Of a DNA stretch of 5,022 nucleotides, positions 1 to 5,022 are shown in pieces (the first letter of the stretch is position 1; every line of letters begins with the position of its first letter). The translations under genes were made by a program, and so were the position numbers. This stretch comes from Pseudomonadota bacterium. Its GTDB lineage: Bacteria > Pseudomonadota > Alphaproteobacteria > Rhizobiales > Rhizobiaceae. The notes beneath the pieces are model-generated. The model had not been told where the DNA came from. It searched no databases and saw nothing but the letters and a program-made list of their open reading frames with translations. The stretch spans positions 1 through 5,022 of the forward strand of contig QGUU01000235.1 in assembly GCA_003242525.1 (NCBI GenBank). The letters run 5' to 3'.

Positions 1-61
1 TGTATCTGGGGGTGTGCCCCCCCCGTGTCGTACGCCCGTGCCGTGTCCGGACCGTTTCCCC
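1..61 (-). other. Probable degraded continuation of the sensor gene at the sequence edge
   Basis: Read on the minus strand in the frame of the sensor gene, the codons just past the TAG give GETV and then an arginine-, threonine- and glycine-rich stretch without domain character. The nucleotides look like a corrupted version of the start of a PAS domain, where GETVWDWDV would be typical. This comparison is from memory. The stretch contains an 8-C run (17-24), and the stop itself sits between C runs at 58-62 and 65-71. Low-quality sequence at a contig end explains this more simply than a real gene end. Confidence 0.4.
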
Positions 62-1297
62 CTACCCCCCCACCGCCGCCGCCTGCCTTTCCAGGTCGGA
101 AAGCAGGCCCTGATGCAGCGCACCGCCAGCAAAGGCGTGCTGCATGACCGTGAATCCGATCAGCAGGATGATGAGGATCAGGCCGCCGCCGAGTGCAGGC
201 TGTGCGATGTCGTTGTCGAGCATGCCGGTGACGGCCATCCAGGACCCGACGAGCCAGACCAGTATCATCACCCAGCTCGGGATCAGCATGATGGCCCGGT
301 CATAACCGCGTATGCTCAGCATCACGATGAGGCACAGGCCCGCCAGTGCCGTCGCTGCGAAGGAAAGCCGCGCGATGCCGGCCGCCACCGGCGGATCGAT
401 GATGGCTACCCCCGCTATCAGCACCAGGCCTAAGATCCAGGCTAGAGCGCCGTAACTGAAATGGCCGTGCCAGCGGTTGAGGTTGAGATAGGCGAACAGG
501 AACACGACCAGGGTTGCGGCGAGGGCAACTTCGGAGGCCGCACGCCACATCTGCTCGTTTCCGGGTGTGATTTCTATGATCTTGGTGAGAAAGCCGAAAT
601 CGACGCAGATGAAGGCCAACACCGCCCAGGCCAGAGCAGCCGTTGCCGGGAACATGGAGGTTCCCTTCACGACGAACAGGATGGTGAGGAACAGGGCAAG
701 GAGTCCCGCGATACCGATGACTATGCCGCGATAGAGCGTGTAGGAGTTGATGGTGTCCTTGTAGGCGTCGGGTTCCCACAGATAGACCTGAGGAAGCTTA
801 GGGGACGCGAGCTCGGCGACGAATGTGACGACAGTGCCCGGGTTCAGCGTCACGCGGAACACATCGGCATCGGGACTTGCCTGGCGGTCCAGGGCAAAAC
901 CTTCCGAAGGCGTGATCGCGGAGATGCGCGTCGAGCCGAGATCGGGCCAGAAGATGCCCGAATTCACCATGCGGAAATGCGGGGCTACGATCAGGCGGTC
1001 GAGCTGCTGGTCCGTGGTGTTTGCGAGCGCGAACACCGCCCAGTCGCCGGTAGAGCGCTTGTCATTGGCTTCGACCTCGATGCGTCGAACAATGCCGTCT
1101 GCGCCAGGTGCGGTCGACACCTGGAAATTCTCACCCTGGTTGTGGTGTATCTCCACCGCCCTGGACAGATCGAGCGCCACGTCGTCGCGCGCGATCTTGA
1201 TCGGCTCCACGGCGAGGGATGGCCAGGCGGCGCACAGGAGCATTATCGTCGCGAGGACGAAGGCAGGCAGCGATCGTAGTCTCGCGCTAACAGTCAA
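62..1297 (-). CDS. 7TMR-DISM-type membrane sensor, N-terminal part (3' end truncated or mis-sequenced)
   Basis: Seen: from the chosen TTG start the product is 411 residues. Residues 1-29 are a signal peptide with likely cleavage after PSLA. Residues 30-188 are a soluble, presumably periplasmic domain. Seven hydrophobic segments follow, at about 191-211, 215-237, 251-271, 282-300, 303-327, 336-358 and 367-390, and then a short cytoplasmic tail with LSDLERQ. This is the 7TMR-DISM layout (diverse intracellular signalling module). In that family the tail normally leads into an output domain such as PAS, GGDEF, EAL or histidine kinase, and none is present before the TAG at 62-64. Alphaproteobacterial relatives that I recall continue into PAS/GGDEF/EAL, so c-di-GMP signalling is an inference. 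The start was chosen for its Shine-Dalgarno and a 2-base gap after the acetyltransferase. The frame stays open upstream to a GTG at 1366, but that start would overlap the upstream gene by 67 bases and bury the signal peptide. The stop may be an error (see findings). Confidence 0.72.
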   Translation of the reverse strand: MTVSARLRSLPAFVLATIMLLCAAWPSLAVEPIKIARDDVALDLSRAVEIHHNQGENFQVSTAPGADGIVRRIEVEANDKRSTGDWAVFALANTTDQQLDRLIVAPHFRMVNSGIFWPDLGSTRISAITPSEGFALDRQASPDADVFRVTLNPGTVVTFVAELASPKLPQVYLWEPDAYKDTINSYTLYRGIVIGIAGLLALFLTILFVVKGTSMFPATAALAWAVLAFICVDFGFLTKIIEITPGNEQMWRAASEVALAATLVVFLFAYLNLNRWHGHFSYGALAWILGLVLIAGVAIIDPPVAAGIARLSFAATALAGLCLIVMLSIRGYDRAIMLIPSWVMILVWLVGSWMAVTGMLDNDIAQPALGGGLILIILLIGFTVMQHAFAGGALHQGLLSDLERQAAAVGG

Positions 1298-1299
1298 AA

Positions 1300-1896
1300 T
1301 CAACCCTTCTTGCCGAAATCCGGATTGTCCTCGATGATCCGTGCGTACAGATAGTGGTCCTGCCACGCGCCGTTGATCTTCAGGTAGGACCTGAGCAGTC
1401 CTTCGCGCTGAAATCCGGCTTTTTCAAGCACTCGCATCGAGCGGACGTTGTCGGGAATACAGGCAGCCTCGATGCGGTGCAACCGCAACCTGTCGAAGGC
1501 GAAACGCACCAGGACGTTGACGGCGTCGGTCATCAGTCCGCGGTTGGCGTAGCGTTCGCCGATCCAGTAGCCGATATGGCCGCTCTGGGACACGCCATGG
1601 CGGATGTTGGCAAGGGTGATGCCGCCCGCGAGCTTGCCGCTCTCGCCTTCAAAGATGAAAAAGGCGATCGCCGTACCCTGGGCATAGTCCTCGCGGTAGC
1701 GGCCGAGGCGGTGGCGCCAGCTCGTGCGCTCGAGTTCGTCCGGCGCCCATCGCGGCTCCCAGCGCTCAAGGAAGGCGCGACTTTCCCTCCGCAGTGTCGC
1801 CCATGCCGTGTAGTCGCTGGCCACGGGCACCCGCAACATAACCTTGCTGCCTTTCAGCACCGGCATGTCTCGGCGGAAGAAAGGAAGCGCGAACAC
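1300..1896 (-). CDS. GNAT family N-acetyltransferase, RimJ/RimL-like
   Basis: The 198-residue product is a complete GNAT protein of the Acetyltransf_3 type. The acetyl-CoA binding motif A is at about 107-125 (GHIGYWIGERYANRG), with the NRG loop that contacts the pyrophosphate. The region after it (about 140-184: HRIEA, IPDN, SMRVLEKAGFQREG, then a tail with INGAWQDH) closely follows E. coli RimJ, which acetylates the N-terminal alanine of ribosomal protein S5. The substrate here is inferred and could be another protein N-terminus. The start is a GTG at 1896, 14 bases after the M16 stop. Its Shine-Dalgarno is weak, with only CAGG close to the start. An internal ATG at 1866 (residue 11) has no Shine-Dalgarno and would drop the MFALPFFRRD leader. 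No signal peptide or membrane segment is present, so the protein is cytosolic. It sits third in the thrC operon. Confidence 0.9.
   Translation of the reverse strand: MFALPFFRRDMPVLKGSKVMLRVPVASDYTAWATLRRESRAFLERWEPRWAPDELERTSWRHRLGRYREDYAQGTAIAFFIFEGESGKLAGGITLANIRHGVSQSGHIGYWIGERYANRGLMTDAVNVLVRFAFDRLRLHRIEAACIPDNVRSMRVLEKAGFQREGLLRSYLKINGAWQDHYLYARIIEDNPDFGKKG
1304..1310 (-). promoter_or_regulatory. Ribosome binding site that decides the sensor gene start
   Basis: The mRNA-sense sequence AGAAGGG lies inside the last codons of the acetyltransferase gene and is followed, after 6 bases, by the TTG at 1297-1295. Another TTG at 1303-1301 overlaps the acetyltransferase TGA but touches the Shine-Dalgarno, so it is less likely. 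There is no ATG or GTG start between the site and the signal peptide. Translation is probably coupled to the upstream gene. Confidence 0.5.
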
Positions 1897-1910
1897 GGCC
1901 TGAAACTGCT

Positions 1911-3203
1911 TCAGACGGCGAGTCTGTGAGCCATCGGTCGCGGGCCCGGCAAGGCATCAAGCACGGCCTCATAGGGTGCCAGCGTCCCGACTGGGCCGAC
2001 AGCCGTCAGTGTCGGCTTGGTCGAGAAAAGTCGCGACGAAAGATCCGTCAGCCGGTCCACGGTGAGCGCCCCCAGCCTGTCCATCAGTTCTTCCTTTGGA
2101 ATTGGACGGCCGAAGAGCAGGAGTTGGCGGGCGATCTGCGAGGCCCGGCTGGCCGGGCTCTCCGCCGACATGATAAGGCCGGCTCGATATTGCGCCCGGG
2201 CGCGGTCCAATTCCTCCTGGGTGATCTTTTCGCCCGCCCGCTCCAGTTCGCGGATGATGACCGGGATCAGCCTGCCGAGATCTGCCTGGCCCGTGGCTGC
2301 ATGTACGCCGAAGATCCCGGTATCGGAAAAGCCCCAATGGAACGCATAGACCGAATAGCACAGGCCTCGTTTCTCACGGACCTCCTGGAAAAGGCGGGAC
2401 GACATGCCGCCCCCCAGAACCATCGAAAGAACCTGCGAGGCATAGAAGTCGCGCACATGATAGGCGCGTCCTTCAAAACCCAGCACGATCTGCGCATCCA
2501 TCAGGTCGCGGTTCTCGCGAAAGTCTCCGCCGACATATTGCGCATAGGTCGGCGGCGCCGCCTCCGCCTTCGATCGGAAGCGTCCGAGGCGTTTTTCAAC
2601 TTCGCGCACGAATTCGTCGTGCCTGATATCGCCAGCGGCGACCACCACCATGCGATCGGCGCCGTACTGACGTTCCATGAACTCGTGCAGTTGCCTGGAG
2701 GTGAAGGATTTCACCGTTTCGGGCGTGCCAAGAATCGATCGGCCAAGTGTCTGATGGCGAAACGCCGTCTCGGTGAAGCGGTCGAAGACGATGTCGTCCG
2801 GCGTATCGTGCGCGGCGCCGATCTCCTGCAGGACCACATGCTGCTCGCGCGCCAGCTCGTCGGGATCGAACTCGGAGTTCTGCAGTATGTCGGAAAGGAT
2901 ATCCACCGCCAGCGGCACATCGTCCGATAGCACCCGGGCGTAGAAGGACGTCGTTTCCACGCTGGTGGCGGCGTTGATCTCGCCGCCGACATTCTCGATC
3001 TCCGAGGCAATCTGGAAAGCGCTACGCCTCTTGGTGCCCTTGAACGCCATGTGTTCGAGCAGATGGGCGATGCCATGCTCGTCGTCGCGTTCGTTGCGGG
3101 CGCCGGACTTGACCCACACCCCGAGAGCGACGGATTCAAGATTTGGAATGGTTTCGGTGGCGACAGTCAGGCCGTTCGAGAGACGGCTTACCTCAACACC
3201 CAT
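1911..3203 (-). CDS. M16 family zinc peptidase, mitochondrial processing peptidase-like
   Basis: The 430-residue protein is full length for short, single-unit M16B peptidases. The inverted zinc motif HLLEH is at 47-51, giving ligands His47 and His51 with catalytic Glu50. Glu127 lies 76 residues after His51, the usual spacing of the third zinc ligand, and Glu120 is the second conserved acid. The C-terminal half carries the family's GGGMSSRLFQEVREKRG block (about 264-280), followed by LCYSVYA with the conserved Arg and Tyr of the substrate site. There is no signal peptide, unlike the exported M16 peptidases of many bacteria, so it should act in the cytosol. Alphaproteobacterial members of this group are the closest bacterial relatives of the mitochondrial processing peptidase beta subunit. 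The natural substrates are unknown. The ATG at 3203 has AGGGAG 10 bases upstream and lies 27 bases after thrC. All catalytic residues are intact. Confidence 0.94.
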   Translation of the reverse strand: MGVEVSRLSNGLTVATETIPNLESVALGVWVKSGARNERDDEHGIAHLLEHMAFKGTKRRSAFQIASEIENVGGEINAATSVETTSFYARVLSDDVPLAVDILSDILQNSEFDPDELAREQHVVLQEIGAAHDTPDDIVFDRFTETAFRHQTLGRSILGTPETVKSFTSRQLHEFMERQYGADRMVVVAAGDIRHDEFVREVEKRLGRFRSKAEAAPPTYAQYVGGDFRENRDLMDAQIVLGFEGRAYHVRDFYASQVLSMVLGGGMSSRLFQEVREKRGLCYSVYAFHWGFSDTGIFGVHAATGQADLGRLIPVIIRELERAGEKITQEELDRARAQYRAGLIMSAESPASRASQIARQLLLFGRPIPKEELMDRLGALTVDRLTDLSSRLFSTKPTLTAVGPVGTLAPYEAVLDALPGPRPMAHRLAV

Positions 3204-3217
3204 ATGGACTTTACTCC

Positions 3218-3241
3218 CTGCGCGCGGCCGCTAACGCGCAG
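3218..3241 (-). promoter_or_regulatory. Hairpin across the thrC stop, just before the M16 gene ribosome binding site
   Basis: CTGCGCG at 3218-3224 and CGCGCAG at 3235-3241 form a perfect 7-base-pair stem with a 10-base loop. On the mRNA the loop holds the thrC stop codon UAG, and the 3' arm ends directly against the AGGGAG that serves the M16 gene. No U tract follows, so it is not an intrinsic terminator. A role in coupling or mRNA processing is only possible; GC-rich sequence makes such stems by chance. Confidence 0.35.
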
Positions 3242-4628
3242 CTCGCGCGCGGTGGCTGATATGATCTTCCAACATTTTCAAGTCGGATGGAAGTACCGTG
3301 AATGCTTCGTCGGCTTCCATCAATCCGGATAGCCACGCCGGCAGGGCCGGAGAGATGCCGCATGCGGCCTCCACCGCTGCCGGAAACTTTGCCGGATGCG
3401 CGGTGCCCAGCACCACCATGGGAGTCACCCCGGCAGGTTGGCCCGCCGCCACATGCACGCCGGCCGCCGTGTGTGGGTCCAAAAGGTAGCCGCTCGCCGC
3501 CAGTGTGGAACGGATGGTTGCGGCGACTTCTCCGCTCGTCGCGCGCCCGGCATCGAATTCGTCCCGGATGCGCTGCATGTCCGGGCCATCTATGGCGAAG
3601 GCGCCGGACTGCTTTAGCAAGGCCATGTAGCGCCGAACCGTCGCGGCATTGCGGCCCGAGGCTTCGAACAGAAGGCGCTCGAAATTGGAGGAAACCTGGA
3701 TGTCCATGGACGGCGAGGTGGTGGGGACGACGCCTTCCATGCGGTACTCGCCGCTGGCGAGGGTGCGCGCCAATATGTCGTTGTCGTTGGTGGCTATGAC
3801 CAGCCGCTCGACAGGTAGCCCCATCCGCTTGGCTGCATAGCCGGCGAAAATGTCGCCGAAATTTCCTGTGGGCACCGTGAAGGAAACCGGTCTGTCCGGC
3901 GCGCCGAGCGAGATCGCCGAGGTGAAGTAATAGACGATCTGGGCCATGATCCGCGCCCAGTTAATGGAGTTCACGCCGGAAAGCGCGACGCGATCGCGGA
4001 AGGCATGGTCGTTGAACATGTCCTTCAGCAGACCCTGGCAGTCATCGAAATTGCCCTCGATCGCCAACGCATGAACATTGGCCGCTTTCGATGTGGTCAT
4101 CTGTCGCTGCTGAACAGGGGATACCCGCCCATGCGGGAACAGGATGAAGATGTCGGTCCGCTCCCTGCCGGCGAAGGCTTCAATGGCTGCGCCGCCGGTG
4201 TCGCCCGAAGTGGCGCCCACTATGGTGGCGCGGCGGTCGCGCTCGGCCAACACATGGTCCATCAGCCGCGCCAGCAACTGCATGGCCACATCCTTGAAGG
4301 CGAGCGTGGGTCCGTGGAACAGCTCCAGCACGAAGCGGTTTGGACCGAGCTGGACCAGTGGGCACACCGCCTCATGACGAAAAGTCGCATATGCTTCTCG
4401 CACCAGCGCCTCGAACGCCGCCGACGGAATTTCCCCTCCCAGGAAGGGTGTCAGTACGCGTATCGCGATATCGGGATAGGGCAGGCCACGCATGGCGCGG
4501 ACTTCCTGCGCCGAAAACTGCGGCCACTCCTGCGGGACGTAAAGGCCGCCGTCCCGCGCCAGTCCGGCAAGTACCGTATCGGAAAATCCCAATGCGGGCG
4601 CCTCGCCTCGGGTGCTCACATATTCCAT
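3231..4628 (-). CDS. thrC: Threonine synthase
   Basis: ThrC is the last enzyme of threonine biosynthesis. It is a pyridoxal-phosphate enzyme that turns O-phospho-L-homoserine and water into threonine and phosphate in the cytosol. The 465-residue product begins with the family N-terminus (YVSTRGEAP, then LARDGGLYVP at 23-32). The PLP lysine is Lys112 in FHGPTLAFKD (104-113). GATSGDTGGAA (138-148) and PTGNFGDIFAGY (253-264) are the cofactor and phosphate binding loops, and GTAHPAKFP (408-416) is the conserved C-terminal block. This is the longer, fungal- and proteobacterial-type class rather than the short plant/Bacillus-like one. The ATG at 4628 was chosen because residue 1 matches the family start. 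Its best Shine-Dalgarno (AGGAG, 4642-4646) is 13 bases away, which is rather far. The frame is open upstream to a TTG at 4667, but those 13 extra residues look non-coding. It is the first gene of the minus-strand operon. Confidence 0.96.
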   Translation of the reverse strand: MEYVSTRGEAPALGFSDTVLAGLARDGGLYVPQEWPQFSAQEVRAMRGLPYPDIAIRVLTPFLGGEIPSAAFEALVREAYATFRHEAVCPLVQLGPNRFVLELFHGPTLAFKDVAMQLLARLMDHVLAERDRRATIVGATSGDTGGAAIEAFAGRERTDIFILFPHGRVSPVQQRQMTTSKAANVHALAIEGNFDDCQGLLKDMFNDHAFRDRVALSGVNSINWARIMAQIVYYFTSAISLGAPDRPVSFTVPTGNFGDIFAGYAAKRMGLPVERLVIATNDNDILARTLASGEYRMEGVVPTTSPSMDIQVSSNFERLLFEASGRNAATVRRYMALLKQSGAFAIDGPDMQRIRDEFDAGRATSGEVAATIRSTLAASGYLLDPHTAAGVHVAAGQPAGVTPMVVLGTAHPAKFPAAVEAACGISPALPAWLSGLMEADEAFTVLPSDLKMLEDHISHRARAAR

Positions 4629-4753
4629 GCTGGCTGATCCACTCCTGCCCGATAAATGCTGCTGCAAACGGTGTTTTTTGTGCGCAACCTCAGTCGCATT
4701 TTTGCCTCCGGGTTGCTATAGGACACCGGCTTTGCCAGAGGGAAGGGCACTTC
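4629..4753. promoter_or_regulatory. Divergent intergenic region between thrC and the lipoprotein gene
   Basis: These 125 bases are the only sizeable non-coding stretch and must hold the promoters of both transcription units. On the plus strand TGCTATAG (4714-4721) resembles an extended -10 element, about 33 bases before the lipoprotein ATG, but no good -35 lies 17 bases ahead of it. For thrC no convincing -35/-10 pair was found on the minus strand. No leader peptide rich in threonine or isoleucine codons and no attenuator-like hairpin is visible. Confidence 0.4.
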
Positions 4754-5022
4754 ATGCTGTTTCATGCCTTCAACGGTCGCTTTTTTGCCGCTGCTGCAAT
4801 TGCCGGCTTCATGCTGGCCGCCGCCGGCTGTCAATCCAGCGACCTCACGTTGGGCATGGGGGGCGACAAGCAGGCGGCCAAGCCCCAGGAAGCCGGAAAG
4901 GTCACGGCGAGTTCGCTGAGGGCCTATTGCCCGAGAGTGACGCTTCGGGAAGGCACCGCCTATTTCAATACCTATGGCAGGGGCGGTCGGGGGAGGGCTG
5001 GTGGCGGAGAAGGCCGGCAGAA
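4754..5022 (+). CDS. Small lipoprotein of unknown function, N-terminal part (runs off the window)
   Basis: The open frame starts at the ATG at 4754 and runs to the right edge without a stop (89 complete codons). AAGGG at 4743-4747 is a well-placed ribosome binding site, 6 bases upstream. The first 25 residues are a signal peptide (a short positive stretch, then FFAAAAIAGFMLAAAG), ending in a lipobox-like AAGC, so Cys26 would be lipidated and the protein anchored in the cell envelope. A flexible linker rich in Gly, Lys, Gln and Ala (about 34-50) follows, and then a segment with LRAYCPRVTLREGTAYFNTY (55-74). I recognise this segment as typical of conserved hypothetical lipoproteins of rhizobia and relatives, with no known role. 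After residue 74 the translation becomes almost only Gly, Arg and Ala, which suggests sequence errors near the edge (see findings). The gene is divergent from thrC. Confidence 0.75.
   Translation, partial: MLFHAFNGRFFAAAAIAGFMLAAAGCQSSDLTLGMGGDKQAAKPQEAGKVTASSLRAYCPRVTLREGTAYFNTYGRGGRGRAGGGEGRQ

Noticed and set aside
461..1279. 272-residue plus-strand open frame opposite the sensor gene
   Set aside because: It is antisense to a frame with a signal peptide and seven clear membrane helices. The product is rich in Arg, Gly, Glu and His without any domain, as expected of a GC-rich shadow frame.
1926..2930. 334-residue plus-strand open frame opposite the peptidase gene
   Set aside because: The opposite strand encodes an intact M16 peptidase with all catalytic motifs. 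The antisense product has no recognisable motif.
3218..3241. Intrinsic terminator between thrC and the peptidase gene
   Set aside because: The stem is real but no U tract follows, and the downstream gene starts only 15 bases later in the same direction.
4005..4637. 210-residue plus-strand open frame opposite thrC
   Set aside because: It overlaps the PLP-binding core of threonine synthase on the other strand and its sequence has no family character.
4669..4728. Inverted pair CGGTGT / ACACCG in the intergenic region as a possible operator
   Set aside because: The arms are only 6 bases long and 48 bases apart, which is well within chance.
4616..4834. 72-residue minus-strand open frame spanning the intergenic region
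   Set aside because: It covers the divergent promoter region, the lipoprotein start and the thrC start, and shows no protein-like features.
1..5022. Novel defence, mobile or CRISPR-like system
   Set aside because: All complete genes are recognisable housekeeping or signalling families. No direct repeats, transposase, integrase, toxin-antitoxin pair or tRNA was seen.

Overview
The window looks like a 5.0 kb piece of a GC-rich alphaproteobacterial chromosome. The protein style (a ThrC starting MEYVSTRGEAP, an MPP-like M16 peptidase, a RimJ-like acetyltransferase and a seven-helix sensor) points to Hyphomicrobiales/Rhizobiales, perhaps the Mesorhizobium/Phyllobacteriaceae side. The taxonomic call is recognition by eye, not a search result.

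Layout: four genes lie head to tail on the minus strand and read right to left. They are threonine synthase (4628-3231), an M16 zinc peptidase related to the mitochondrial processing peptidase (3203-1911), a RimJ/RimL-type GNAT acetyltransferase (1896-1300), and a membrane sensor with a signal peptide, a periplasmic domain and seven transmembrane helices (1297 to the left edge). The gaps are 27, 14 and about 2 bases, with no T-tailed terminator between them, so this is very probably one transcription unit. A 125-base intergenic region (4629-4753) separates thrC from a divergent plus-strand gene for a small lipoprotein (4754 to the right edge).

How the genes fit together: thrC makes threonine from O-phosphohomoserine. 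The M16 peptidase and the acetyltransferase are cytosolic housekeeping enzymes of unassigned substrate. The sensor is probably the N-terminal half of a larger signalling protein, of the kind that ends in PAS/GGDEF/EAL domains. No shared pathway is visible. The arrangement looks like a conserved housekeeping neighbourhood rather than a dedicated system.

Both ends look unreliable. The first ~75 bases and last ~45 bases are full of C or G runs, and the open frames there lose their expected protein character. The apparent stop of the sensor gene at 62-64 is therefore suspect. I found no mobile element, CRISPR array, tRNA, rRNA, riboswitch or new defence-type system.
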